64,000 bases of DNA from Domibacillus indicus (GTDB lineage Bacteria; Bacillota; Bacilli; Bacillales; Domibacillaceae), in NCBI RefSeq assembly GCF_023715895.1, contig NZ_JAMBOO010000001.1, forward strand, positions 552,556 through 616,555. Reading direction: 5' to 3'. Every line of letters starts with the position of its first letter. Position 1 is the stretch's first letter. The notes under the pieces were generated by a model. That model was not told where the DNA came from and searched no databases. It saw nothing but the letters and a program-made list of their open reading frames with translations. A program made the position numbers and the translations under genes. Shown in pieces: positions 20,887 through 29,463 of this stretch.

Positions 20887-21771
20887 TTATATTTTCAAAA
20901 ACCGTCTGACGGAAAGGAAGCTGCCCCATATTCCGATAAACACAGCCATCACCAGCATGAGTGCTGTAACCGGTAAAACGAGTGGAAGATAGTCGATAAA
21001 ATCTACCAGCTGCGCTGCAAGTTTCGCAGAAAGGGCCTGCTCCACATAATAGTATCCAACTGCAATCGCTGCGATCGGAAGAATGGAGCCAAGCAGTCCG
21101 ATCCACAGTCCTTCTAACAGAAACGGCCAGCGGATAAACCAGTTTGTCGCTCCAACAAGCTTCATAATCTCAATTTCTTTTCGACGGGCAAAAATAGTGA
21201 TTTTAATTGTATTGGAGATTAAAAACATCGCAGTAAACAGAAGGCCTGCTACGAGGACAGCACCGACATTGCGCGCTGTTTTCATAAAGCTGAACAAGTT
21301 TTTCACTTCTTCTTCTCCATATACCGCTTTTTCTGTTTGGGCAAATTGCTCAATTTTTCGTGCCACGTCCGGTGTATCCTGTGGACGCGCTGTTTTTACA
21401 ATATAGACGTCATACAGCGGATTGCTTTGTTCAAAGAGCGCATAATCATTGCCCATATCTTTAATCAAGTTTTGCAGTTCCTGCTCCTTGGACGAATACG
21501 CAATACTTTCAACTTCTGGCAGACTGCTAATCTGTTTCTTTAATTGCTCTTTTTCAGCTTTTGTCGTATCAAGCTTTATATGAACACGAACTTCCACATC
21601 ATTTTCAACATCCGTTCCCGCTTTGTTTAAATTCAGCATAATCACCAGAAAAATGCCGGTTAACAAAAGCGTCACTGTGACCGCTGAAACAGCGGCAAAC
21701 GTCATCCAGCCGTTCCGCCGGAGGTTTTTAAAGCTTTCCCTGAAATGGCGGCGCAAGGTTCTAGGCTTCAT
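20887..21771 (-). CDS. ftsX: Cell-division ABC-like permease FtsX
   Basis: FtsX couples FtsE ATP hydrolysis to activation of cell-wall hydrolases outside the membrane. The 294-residue protein has the cytoplasmic N-terminus (RRHFRESFKNLRRNGW), a first helix at about 22-46, a large extracellular domain at about 50-165 that would contact a coiled-coil hydrolase, then three helices (about 170-195, 215-240, 262-285). The start ATG at 21771 overlaps the end of ftsE by 11 bases, with GGGGTGA upstream. The next gene is an M23 endopeptidase, the probable target. Confidence 0.95.
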   Translation of the reverse strand: MKPRTLRRHFRESFKNLRRNGWMTFAAVSAVTVTLLLTGIFLVIMLNLNKAGTDVENDVEVRVHIKLDTTKAEKEQLKKQISSLPEVESIAYSSKEQELQNLIKDMGNDYALFEQSNPLYDVYIVKTARPQDTPDVARKIEQFAQTEKAVYGEEEVKNLFSFMKTARNVGAVLVAGLLFTAMFLISNTIKITIFARRKEIEIMKLVGATNWFIRWPFLLEGLWIGLLGSILPIAAIAVGYYYVEQALSAKLAAQLVDFIDYLPLVLPVTALMLVMAVFIGIWGSFLSVRRFLKI

Positions 21772-22447
21772 AACCGTAATCACCCCGCTGTTCATCACGG
21801 ACAATCCGTCCGTTTTCAATCGCAATAACCCGGCGCCGAAGCGTATTGACGATATCTTTATTATGCGTTGCCATCACGATTGTCGTGCCGCGCTCGTTAA
21901 TTCTACCAAAAAGGCGCATAATGTCCCATGATGTGTCCGGGTCAAGGTTCCCGGTTGGCTCATCCGCGATGACCACCTTCGGGTTGTTGACGATCGAACG
22001 GGCAATGGCCACCCGCTGCTGTTCCCCGCCGGACAATTCGGTCGGCAGCATGCGCGCTTTATGCTTCAGTCCGACTAAATCGAGCACTTCCATGACTCTC
22101 TTCCGGATGACAGCCGGCTCTTCTTCAATCACTTCAAGTGCAAATGCCACATTTTCGTATACCGTGAGAAGCGGCAAAAGTTTAAAATCCTGAAAGACAA
22201 CGCCGACTTTGCGGCGCAGCGCAGGCACCGACCGCCTTCTTAGGGTTGCGGTGTTCATCCCGCCGACCGTTACGGTTCCGCCGGTCGGCTTTTCTTCACG
22301 ATAGATTAATTTAATAAACGTCGATTTTCCGGCACCGCTCGGACCGACGATGTAAACAAATTCGCCTTGCTTAATTGTGACGTCAACGCTTGACAGCGCT
22401 GTGACCCCATTTGGGTATTTTTTCGTCACGCCTTTCATGTCAATCAT
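21761..22447 (-). CDS. ftsE: Cell-division ATP-binding protein FtsE
   Basis: The ATPase subunit of FtsEX, 228 residues. Walker A is GPSGAGKS (about 36-43), the signature is LSGGEQQRVAIARS (about 138-151), Walker B is VVIADEPTGNLD (about 158-169), and the switch His lies in ATHNKD. It is the first gene of the ftsE-ftsX-M23 unit. An extended -10 element (TGCTATAAT on the minus strand at 22517-22509) lies about 60 bases upstream. Confidence 0.96.
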   Translation of the reverse strand: MIDMKGVTKKYPNGVTALSSVDVTIKQGEFVYIVGPSGAGKSTFIKLIYREEKPTGGTVTVGGMNTATLRRRSVPALRRKVGVVFQDFKLLPLLTVYENVAFALEVIEEEPAVIRKRVMEVLDLVGLKHKARMLPTELSGGEQQRVAIARSIVNNPKVVIADEPTGNLDPDTSWDIMRLFGRINERGTTIVMATHNKDIVNTLRRRVIAIENGRIVRDEQRGDYGYEA

Positions 22448-22508
22448 TTCATCACCTGGTTTCGTTAATTCGGGCGGTTTTTATACCCGCTCCGCCTGTC
22501 CACAAAAC

Positions 22509-22517
22509 ATTATAGCA
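22509..22517 (-). promoter_or_regulatory. Candidate extended -10 promoter of ftsE
   Basis: TGCTATAAT on the minus strand is a perfect extended -10 box. No good -35 is seen at 17 bases; TTGTGA occurs at 15. The position, 60 bases before ftsE, fits. Confidence 0.45.
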
Positions 22518-22593
22518 CTGTTTGTTTTGTCACAATGAAAAGAATATGTTACAGATTCATTTCCTTTTGTAACATTTTTCGACAAAAACACAG

Positions 22594-22624
22594 CAAAAAA
22601 AGCGCTTATTGAATAAGCGCTTTT
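22594..22624 (-). terminator. Terminator of the ger operon
   Basis: AAAAGCGCTTATT pairs with AATAAGCGCTTTT around a single-base gap in the centre, followed by A/T-rich flanks. It closes the gerA-B-C type operon. Confidence 0.8.
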
Positions 22625-22659
22625 GGTATTTGGAAGATAACTGGATGGAATTGTTTGTA

Positions 22660-23784
22660 TTAAAAGATGGCCCCAGTTCTTTCAATTTTTACTTTTGTCT
22701 CCACTTTTATATCCATATCGGGATATACTTCTCCCCAGTCGAGCTTTTTAAAGGCGTCTGGATCTTTAGCAATGATTCTTCGTCCAATGCCTAATGCATC
22801 CGAATTGGCCTCCTGCATTTTTTGGACTGTTTGCTGAAGCAGTTTTTGCGCTTCTTCTGTCAGCTGCTGATCTAAGCTTTTTATTACCTTTTCTTTTTCC
22901 AAGTGATCCGGAGGATACTCGATTACCTGCACCTCCATATCTACAGAAACGGTTGCCGTCGGATTTCCGTTTTTCGGCACATTCACTTTCAGCTTTGCTT
23001 TGGAATCTATAAGCGTGATTGAGATATCTTCTCCTCCTTCTATGCGGAATGTAAGCGGCAGCTCCTTTTGTGTTTGATTTACCATGATTAAAAACGATGA
23101 GGTTTCTTTCGCTGTCAGCTCTCCGCTCATCGAACGCCCGTTAAATAGAGCGCTTCCGTTTATTTCTGCTGCCCTCTGCTCCTCATTATAAGAGATAAGA
23201 GGAATTAAAGCGTCGCTTCCCTCATCTAAAAGAAGGTTGCAGGCCAGCTGCATATTCGTAACAGGAATAGCCGACTCTTGTTCAGCCGTTTCAATTATCT
23301 TAAAGAAATAATCACTGTAAAGGGTCTGGCCTTTAAAATCATGCTGAAAAAATTCATCGGCCCGCCCGTCTACGACTACAAGCTTGGCATTAAGCGGACT
23401 AATGGGGTTCCGAAAATAGGCATCCAGCAGAGCGTATAAATCGTGCTGTGCGCTTTCTTTCCCAATTATCATTACACTCAATTTTGAAATATCTAATGCG
23501 CCATCGATACGGCGGTCCATCTTGTACGCCACGTCCCGAATTGTCTGCCCTTTTTCTGACATGACTAAGCTTTGCGCAGCCTGCTGGGTCGGCCCTTCGG
23601 TTCCGCCCCCTCCACTGGTGGTTCCTTGATGTTCCTGGGGAATTTCGACCGTCAGCGTCAGATTGTTTTCTTCTTCCCTGTCGATGCCTACGCCAAATAT
23701 TAAATTCAGATCTTTAACTGACTTTTGGTCCCAGCAGCCTGCTAAAAGCAGAGAAAGAGGAATGATAGCCCACCAATTTCTCAT
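22660..23784 (-). CDS. Germinant receptor lipoprotein subunit (Ger(x)C family)
   Basis: The C subunit of a GerA-type spore germinant receptor, anchored to the outer face of the spore inner membrane. The 374-residue protein starts with a lipoprotein signal, LLLAGCWDQKSV (lipobox cysteine near 17), and GCWD is the family hallmark. Later blocks FGVGIDREEE, DRRIDGALDISKLSVMIIG and PLNAKLVVV match Ger(x)C domains 1-2. Its ATG overlaps the B-subunit stop by four bases. Which germinant is sensed cannot be read from the sequence. Lgt in this window would lipidate it. Confidence 0.92.
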   Translation of the reverse strand: MRNWWAIIPLSLLLAGCWDQKSVKDLNLIFGVGIDREEENNLTLTVEIPQEHQGTTSGGGGTEGPTQQAAQSLVMSEKGQTIRDVAYKMDRRIDGALDISKLSVMIIGKESAQHDLYALLDAYFRNPISPLNAKLVVVDGRADEFFQHDFKGQTLYSDYFFKIIETAEQESAIPVTNMQLACNLLLDEGSDALIPLISYNEEQRAAEINGSALFNGRSMSGELTAKETSSFLIMVNQTQKELPLTFRIEGGEDISITLIDSKAKLKVNVPKNGNPTATVSVDMEVQVIEYPPDHLEKEKVIKSLDQQLTEEAQKLLQQTVQKMQEANSDALGIGRRIIAKDPDAFKKLDWGEVYPDMDIKVETKVKIERTGAIF

Positions 23785-24869
23785 CCTGTAACCTCCCGTT
23801 TTCTTCTGATAATGGCCACAAGGAGTAAAAACAACGGAATAACAAATAGAAAAGCAATAGCGGCTGTTCCAGTGATTCTGCCGAGAATTTTAATGGTCTC
23901 CGCATTACTCGTATAAATAGCCAGCGGTACGATTAATACGCCTAAAACGTAAACAGGCTTTTTATGGTGCTTTGCATTCACCACTTTGGCGGCACCCATT
24001 GCTGCTATATACAAGTAGCTCATAAAAGAAGTAATCGAAAACACAGCCCAAAGAGAAAGAAAGATAAGATCGAGCCGTTCTACAATGCCGAGTTCAATCG
24101 ATTTAATCATATAAAGAACCGGCTCTGGTACATGTGTTAACTTAACGATGCTGAAATAAGCAAATGCGCAAAGCGCCAGCAATGTATAAATGATCGTAAC
24201 AACCAAGCTCGCTCCTGCTGCAGCCATCCATTTTTTTTTGTTTTCCGCCTGTGTAAACGGAAAAAGCCAGAGCAGAATTTCGATACCGTTCAACGCAAAA
24301 AGAGCTTTTTGGGAACCTGATAAAATAGCTTTGAAACCCGAAGAACCGATCGGAAGCAAATAGTACACGTTTAAGTAATTCCACATTAAAAGAAAGACCA
24401 GGAGCACACCGAGAAGCAAAAAGGACATCAATACGTAAAACCGCGCGATGACGCGCACATCTTCCTGAATCAAATAAATGGTAAGAGCCGTAATAATGAC
24501 TGCAAAAACAACAGACGGTGTACGTGGAAATGCCCAGTCTGCTGTAATAGAAAGAAAAATCGCTAAAACCTGGCTAGCAACTACGAAAAAAAAGAGTGTA
24601 TAAAAGGCTATAATAATGATACTTAAAACGCGTCCAACAAGGAGCGGTAAAAAATCAGCCAATGTCTTTTCGGGAAAACGACAAGCCAATAGCCATATAA
24701 CAAAGATACCTATTTGTATGAAAAAACCAGCCAGTAAAACGGACAGCCACCCATCTCTTCCGGCAACTTGGTGCACTTCGTATGGAAGGGTTAAGATTCC
24801 TACCCCGACCTGAGTTTGCAGCAGGAAAAAAAAGAGCTGCCAACCCGAAATACTTGCTTCTCTTTTCAC
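23781..24869 (-). CDS. Germinant receptor permease subunit (GerB/GerAB family)
   Basis: A 362-residue integral membrane protein with about ten helices, related to amino-acid/polyamine transporters (APC fold). The B subunit is thought to bind the germinant. The opening ISGWQLFFFLLQTQVGVGILTLPYEV is typical. GTG 24869 is the likely start since it overlaps the A-subunit stop as GTGA and follows GGGTGG; GTG 24881 is an alternative. It sits between the A and C subunits in the standard order. Confidence 0.9.
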   Translation of the reverse strand: MKREASISGWQLFFFLLQTQVGVGILTLPYEVHQVAGRDGWLSVLLAGFFIQIGIFVIWLLACRFPEKTLADFLPLLVGRVLSIIIIAFYTLFFFVVASQVLAIFLSITADWAFPRTPSVVFAVIITALTIYLIQEDVRVIARFYVLMSFLLLGVLLVFLLMWNYLNVYYLLPIGSSGFKAILSGSQKALFALNGIEILLWLFPFTQAENKKKWMAAAGASLVVTIIYTLLALCAFAYFSIVKLTHVPEPVLYMIKSIELGIVERLDLIFLSLWAVFSITSFMSYLYIAAMGAAKVVNAKHHKKPVYVLGVLIVPLAIYTSNAETIKILGRITGTAAIAFLFVIPLFLLLVAIIRRKREVTG

Positions 24870-26338
24870 TTTTCCACCCACTGTCTTCCTTTTTTCTGTC
24901 TTTTCAGCGTCTGCGGTTTGCTGTCATATGGCCGCTTCGTTACTTTCCACCACGTTTTCCTTATAAAAACATCCTTTAAATCCTTTACTCGAAGTGGCGC
25001 AAGCGGTGAAAAATACGGCATACCGAGAGAGGTCATCTTGCACAAATGAATTAAGAGGATCATAAGCGCAAACACAATACCGAAGAATCCAAACAGGGAT
25101 GCCGACACCATAAAAGGAAATCGAAGAAGGCGAATGGCTGTGTTCATTTCGATTGAAGGAACCACATAAGAAGAAATGGCGGTCAAGGCAACGACGATAA
25201 TGGTGAAGTTTGAGACAAGCCCTGCACTTACAACCGCATCCCCGATGACAAGACCGCCGACAATCCCGATTGTCTGTCCAATCGGCGTCGGCAGCCGGAT
25301 CCCTGCTTCCCGGATCAGTTCAATCGTCAGCTCCATAAACAGGGCTTCCATCAAAGCCGGATATGGAACTTGCTCCACAGAGCCCTTTAACTGTAAAATT
25401 AAATCCCTCGGCACAATCTCTGAGTGAAAGCTGACAACTGAAATATAAAAAGCTGGCAGAAGAATGGCAAAGAAAAAGGAAAACAAGCGGATCATCCGAT
25501 AAAAAGACCCGGCAAGCGTCCGTGACGTATAATCATCCGGAGACTGGTAAAAAGAAAAAAAGGAAACGGGCCCAATCAAGCAGGTTGGACCGCCGTTTAT
25601 GAAAACGGCAATACGGCCTTCCAGCAAATTGCCCGCGACCCGGTCCGGCCTTTCCGTATTCAGCAGCTGCGGGAAAGGAGACAGCGTGGAATCTTCAATC
25701 AATTCTTCGATTTGTCCAGCACTGTAAATGAGCTCTGCATCAATGGCTTCCAGCCTTTTCTTCATTCTCTGGACAAGTTCTGGATTGGCAATGTCTTTCT
25801 CATACATAATCGCCAGTAAATGAGTGGCTCTGTTGCCTTTTTCCAGATATTCAACCACCAGCCCTTTACTTTCAATCCGTTTGCGGACCAAGAAAATATT
25901 AACTGAAATGTCTTCAACAAAGCCGTCATGAGGACCGCGTACCACTTTTTCATTCATTGGCTCCTCAATGGCGCGCCCTGCATCTCTTTCTGTTCTGCAA
26001 AGCAGACAGGCTGGATTACCTTCTATAAACAGCAGGGTCTTCCCTCTTAATAACCCTTTTAATGCATCATTATGATCTGCCGCTTCTTCATACTCGATCA
26101 CCGTTAAGGCCGCTTCTGGCTTTTTTGAACCATTTTCTTTTAACGGCTGAAGGACATGATTTTCAACTTTGACCGCTTCGACCATTGTTTCCATATATAA
26201 AAGGATTCCCTGTACTTTACCGTAAGAAAATGTCCTTTGTTTTATATCACTTGATTCAGTCAGTGCTGTGATCGCAGCCGCATTTTCGGATGCTGATTTC
26301 TTAAATACACCGCCTTTATCCTGCCGCCAAAATGGCAT
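24866..26338 (-). CDS. Germinant receptor subunit A (GerA/SpoVAF family)
   Basis: A 490-residue membrane protein with a long hydrophilic N-terminal half (1-280) and four or five helices in the second half. Family motifs include FVEDISVNIFLVRKRI, INGGPTCLIGP, SFYRMIRLFSFF and IREAGIRLPTPIGQTIGIVGGLVIGDAVV. It starts the A-B-C operon and is preceded by a good sigma-G-like promoter. The N-terminal region carries extra Lys/Ala-rich sequence (1-60) before the first conserved domain. Germinant specificity is unknown. Confidence 0.92.
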   Translation of the reverse strand: MPFWRQDKGGVFKKSASENAAAITALTESSDIKQRTFSYGKVQGILLYMETMVEAVKVENHVLQPLKENGSKKPEAALTVIEYEEAADHNDALKGLLRGKTLLFIEGNPACLLCRTERDAGRAIEEPMNEKVVRGPHDGFVEDISVNIFLVRKRIESKGLVVEYLEKGNRATHLLAIMYEKDIANPELVQRMKKRLEAIDAELIYSAGQIEELIEDSTLSPFPQLLNTERPDRVAGNLLEGRIAVFINGGPTCLIGPVSFFSFYQSPDDYTSRTLAGSFYRMIRLFSFFFAILLPAFYISVVSFHSEIVPRDLILQLKGSVEQVPYPALMEALFMELTIELIREAGIRLPTPIGQTIGIVGGLVIGDAVVSAGLVSNFTIIVVALTAISSYVVPSIEMNTAIRLLRFPFMVSASLFGFFGIVFALMILLIHLCKMTSLGMPYFSPLAPLRVKDLKDVFIRKTWWKVTKRPYDSKPQTLKRQKKGRQWVEK

Positions 26339-26360
26339 AATGCCACGCCCCTTTTTTCAG

Positions 26361-26389
26361 TAGGATGAGGCAAAACCAGTATTTTATGC
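26361..26389 (-). promoter_or_regulatory. Candidate sigma-G promoter of the ger operon
   Basis: On the minus strand GCATA (26389-26385) and CATCCTA (26367-26361) are separated by 17 bases. The first matches the sigma-G -35 consensus GHATR and the second is six of seven to CATWMTA. Germinant receptors are known forespore sigma-G genes. Confidence 0.6.
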
Positions 26390-26429
26390 ATAAAAAAGAA
26401 CCAGCATATGCCGGTTCCGCATTTTAGTG

Positions 26430-26789
26430 TTATTTTTTTTCAGCCAGCCAGGCAGCCACTGCTTCCGCCTCTTCGCCTTCTACTACATTTTTCGGCATCT
26501 GCCCCTGCCCATTTTCAATCACATGTAAAATTTCTTCTTTGCTCATCTTCGCTCCAATATTGCTCAGCTCCGGCCCAAATGCGCCTTCAAGATTTTCGCC
26601 GTGGCAGCTTAAGCAGCTTTGCGTATACACTTCTTCACCGACCGAAGCTGTTGTTTGACCTGTTCCTTCATCTGTGGACGGTGTTTGCTCTTCTGTTTCC
26701 TCGACCGCTGCATCTTCGCCGCCGCCGCATGCAGCCAGTGCCAGAGATGAACCAAGCATCAATGCCAGCAGTGACTTTTTCCATTTCAT
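26430..26789 (-). CDS. cccB: Cytochrome c551-type lipoprotein
   Basis: A 119-residue lipoprotein cytochrome c. The lipobox ends ALAACGGG (Cys near 21), an acidic, Thr-rich linker follows to about 45, and the haem site is CLSCH (near 57-61) with the axial Met in QMPKN (near 95). B. subtilis CccB is a membrane-anchored c551 lying next to ftsE. Here a ger operon has been inserted between cccB and ftsE. The ATG at 26789 is chosen because the signal peptide begins there. Confidence 0.88.
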   Translation of the reverse strand: MKWKKSLLALMLGSSLALAACGGGEDAAVEETEEQTPSTDEGTGQTTASVGEEVYTQSCLSCHGENLEGAFGPELSNIGAKMSKEEILHVIENGQGQMPKNVVEGEEAEAVAAWLAEKK

Positions 26790-26923
26790 TTGCTGTTCCC
26801 CCTTCTCTCGATAAAAACTCACCGTAAGTATACCAAACTCGGCAGCCTATGACGAAAAAGCAGGTTTCATTGCCGGCTTTTCATCAAGGCAAGCGTGTAG
26901 ATACACCGGGAGCTTTCTTACAG

Positions 26924-27628
26924 CTACGTCATTGGAGGAACTTGAAGGCGGTCGTCAAACAAATCAACGGTCAGCTGACCAGTTGAATCCACTTGTCCGA
27001 GAAAAACGTTATCCACGGTTACTCCCTGCTTCTGGAGCTCTTCATGAAGCCAGCCTCTATTTAACCGGAGAGCGGCAAGCGACTCGTCAAGAATACGGCC
27101 ATCCATAATAACGGTCTGCGGTTCTTTTTCCGGGCGGACCGAAAGTCCCAGCATCGCAGGTGTTAACGGCTGGTTTTCTTTTTTTAGCAAGATACTTAAA
27201 TCCCCTGATGCCTCCAGTACCGCAAACTCTACATCTGCGGCTTGAAACACATTTTTTTGCCGCAGAAGTTCGGAAAGCTCATCTATGGTATACCGTTCTT
27301 TTTTTAAATTTTCTTCCAGTATTTTTCCTTCTTTAATAAAAACGACACCTTTTCCCTCCACAAAACTGCGGAACTTCCGGCTCTTTAATGAAATATAGCC
27401 CGTTAAAAATGGAATTACGGTAAACACAGCAAGACCAACCACTCCGTGGACCACATCCCGCTCCAGCCCCATAATGACTTCCCCGCCAATGCTTCCGATG
27501 GTGATACCTGCTACATATTCAAAGAAAGACAGCTGGGCCAGCTGCTTTTTCCCTAAAATTTTCGTAATAAGAAACAACACTACTGTAAACAGTACGGCGC
27601 GAAAGGTAACATCTAACCAATCCGGCAT
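26924..27628 (-). CDS. DUF421/YetF family membrane protein
   Basis: A 234-residue protein with three N-terminal helices (about 5-22, 32-52, 58-78) and a cytosolic DUF421 region. Blocks LGKKQLAQLSFFEYVAGITIGSI and IDELSELLRQKNVFQAADVEFAVLE are typical of YetF-type proteins. In many Bacillus genomes members are encoded with spoVA homologues and DUF1657 proteins and are linked to spore traits. Here it lies 25 bases after a DUF1657 gene and is the last gene of the spoVA-like operon. GGAGGTAC precedes the ATG. Its biochemical role is unknown. Confidence 0.88.
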   Translation of the reverse strand: MPDWLDVTFRAVLFTVVLFLITKILGKKQLAQLSFFEYVAGITIGSIGGEVIMGLERDVVHGVVGLAVFTVIPFLTGYISLKSRKFRSFVEGKGVVFIKEGKILEENLKKERYTIDELSELLRQKNVFQAADVEFAVLEASGDLSILLKKENQPLTPAMLGLSVRPEKEPQTVIMDGRILDESLAALRLNRGWLHEELQKQGVTVDNVFLGQVDSTGQLTVDLFDDRLQVPPMT

Positions 27629-27653
27629 GGCTGTACCTCCTTTTTCGCCATTC

Positions 27654-27830
27654 TTAATACGTCTCTAACCGTTTTTGTATATCGTCTGCAGCTTCCCTGA
27701 CAGCCAGGATCGCATCATACAGCTCCTCTTTGGACTCTTCCCGCTTTGACAGCACGATAAGTGTCGAAAGGCTTGACTGGATGCTTCTTAAGCTGGCCAG
27801 GCATTGATCCATTTCACTTGTTACTTTCAT
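27654..27830 (-). CDS. DUF1657 small protein
   Basis: A 58-residue, wholly helical protein starting MKVTSEMDQCLASLRSIQ and ending DDIQKRLETY, a clear DUF1657 pattern. Such proteins recur in spoVA-type mobile and chromosomal operons. Its ATGA overlaps the stop of spoVAD, and the DUF421 gene follows 25 bases later. Function unknown; probably a soluble partner in the spore. Confidence 0.85.
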   Translation of the reverse strand: MKVTSEMDQCLASLRSIQSSLSTLIVLSKREESKEELYDAILAVREAADDIQKRLETY

Positions 27831-28837
27831 TCCCCGTCGGCCTCAATCGATACGGCGTGGGCAATACATGGAATGGATTCACCCTGCTGGTACGTAAGCG
27901 GTGATAAAAGAGCGCCGGTTGCCACAACAAGCATACGGTTGATTTTTCCTTTTCTCATCTCGTTCAATAAATGGCCGTACGCGACTACAGCTGAACAGCC
28001 CGGACCGCTCCCGCCTGAATAAACCGGCTGGCTTTCATTGTAAATCATAATGCCGCAGTCTTTATACTGCTCTTCCTTAACAGGCGTGCCATTTTTCTTG
28101 AATAAGTCCATGGAAACAGAATGACCGATTCGGCCCAAATCACCGGTTACAATCAAGTCGTAATACGAAGGATCAACGCCGCGGTCCTTTAAGTGCGCTT
28201 CAATGGTATCGACTGCGGCCGGAGCCATCGCACCGCCCATATTAAACGGATCGGTCAGGCCCATATCGATCACTTTCCCGATCGTTGCAGAAGTCACCCG
28301 CGGACCGCTTCCTTCATTTCCCAAAAGTGCCGCTCCCGCTCCCGTTATGGTCCATTGAGACGTTGGCGGCTTTTGACCGCCATATTCCGTTGGATAGCGA
28401 AACTGTTTTTCCACAGCCGCGTTATGGCTTGAAGCACCGGCGATCACATAATTCGCACCGCCTGCATTGATAATCATTGCGCCCAGCGCCAGTCCTTCCA
28501 TCGACGTGGCACAGGCGCTGAACAAGCCAAGATATGGCGCGCCAATCGACCGGCTCGCCAGGCTTGTCGGCGTGATCTGGTTAATTAAGTCGCCGCCTAA
28601 AATATATTGCACCTGCTCTTTATGGCGTCTTCCTTTTGCCAGTGCGGTTTCACACGCCTGCTCAAACAGGAGCCGGTGGGCTTTTTCATAAGAATCTTCC
28701 CCAAGCCATAAATCCTCGTGCAGCATATCAAAATCATCCGCCAGCGGGCCTTTTCCTTCAAACGGACCGCCTATGGTTCCTGTTGCTACAATCACCGGTT
28801 TTTGGTCAAACACCCACGTGCGCTGCCCCATCTGCAT
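27827..28837 (-). CDS. spoVAD: Stage V sporulation protein AD
   Basis: SpoVAD binds dipicolinic acid and belongs to the SpoVA channel that loads and releases Ca-DPA from spores. The 336-residue protein has a thiolase-like fold with LGGDLINQITPT, LFSACATSMEGLALGA and YSGGSGPGCSAVVAYGHLL. ATG 28837 is chosen because it overlaps the spoVAC stop as TGATG and has GGGGTGG upstream; the ATG at 28861 lies inside spoVAC. Neighbours are spoVAC before and DUF1657 after; the usual spoVAE-type gene is missing. Confidence 0.93.
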   Translation of the reverse strand: MQMGQRTWVFDQKPVIVATGTIGGPFEGKGPLADDFDMLHEDLWLGEDSYEKAHRLLFEQACETALAKGRRHKEQVQYILGGDLINQITPTSLASRSIGAPYLGLFSACATSMEGLALGAMIINAGGANYVIAGASSHNAAVEKQFRYPTEYGGQKPPTSQWTITGAGAALLGNEGSGPRVTSATIGKVIDMGLTDPFNMGGAMAPAAVDTIEAHLKDRGVDPSYYDLIVTGDLGRIGHSVSMDLFKKNGTPVKEEQYKDCGIMIYNESQPVYSGGSGPGCSAVVAYGHLLNEMRKGKINRMLVVATGALLSPLTYQQGESIPCIAHAVSIEADGE

Positions 28838-29310
28838 CACAAACCACCCCATTGAATCCATAAAATTTTAATAGTGGCAACGATAAAAGCTGAAAACACC
28901 CCAAATAAAATAACCGATCCTGCCAGCTTAAACATATTGCCGCCGACACCAAGCACAAATCCTTCTGAACGGTGCTCGATGGCAGCTGAAATCACCGCGT
29001 TGCCAAATCCGGTCAGCGGTACAGCAGAGCCCGCTCCTGCAAATTGAGCGATCCGGTCATAAACCCCAAACCCGGTCAGGAGCATGGCGATAAAAATCAT
29101 TGTGCCGGCCGTCGGGTTCCCGGCTGTCTGCTCCGTAAAGTTAAAAAAGAAAATATAAAAGTATTGAATGGCCTGGCCGACTACACAAATAAGACCGCCG
29201 ATTAAAAAAGCACGCAGGCAGTTTTGCGCAACCGGACGTTTTGCTTCCCGCTTTTTCTGCAGCTTTTGATACGCTGTCTGTTCTTGTGTTAACTTTTTTT
29301 GTTTTGCCAT
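28837..29310 (-). CDS. spoVAC: Stage V sporulation protein AC
   Basis: A 157-residue membrane protein with a basic N-terminus (KQKKLTQEQTAYQKLQKKRE) and about four helices from residue 34. GFGVYDRIAQFAGAGSAVPLTGFGNAV and GFVLGVGGNMFKLAGSVI are hallmark SpoVAC blocks. In B. subtilis SpoVAC is a mechanosensitive channel element for DPA movement. GAAGGACGTGAC precedes the ATG. It leads the operon, with a plausible sigma-G promoter upstream. Confidence 0.93.
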   Translation of the reverse strand: MAKQKKLTQEQTAYQKLQKKREAKRPVAQNCLRAFLIGGLICVVGQAIQYFYIFFFNFTEQTAGNPTAGTMIFIAMLLTGFGVYDRIAQFAGAGSAVPLTGFGNAVISAAIEHRSEGFVLGVGGNMFKLAGSVILFGVFSAFIVATIKILWIQWGGL

Positions 29311-29360
29311 GTTGTCACGTCCTTCTCTGTTGCTGTCACATTTTTTTGCTTGAACAGAGA

Positions 29361-29390
29361 TAGCGTGACAAAAAAAAGCCATATTTATTC
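29361..29390 (-). promoter_or_regulatory. Candidate sigma-G promoter of the spoVAC operon
   Basis: Minus strand GAATA (29390-29386), an 18-base spacer, and CACGCTA (29367-29361): a full -35 match and five of seven at -10 for sigma-G. The position, about 50 bases before spoVAC, suits forespore expression. Confidence 0.5.
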
Positions 29391-29463
29391 ATCCAAGAAG
29401 TAACAGGACAAACAAAGAGAAAGTTGGGGCACGATATAGCTGTAAAGAAACGGAGGGGTGTAA

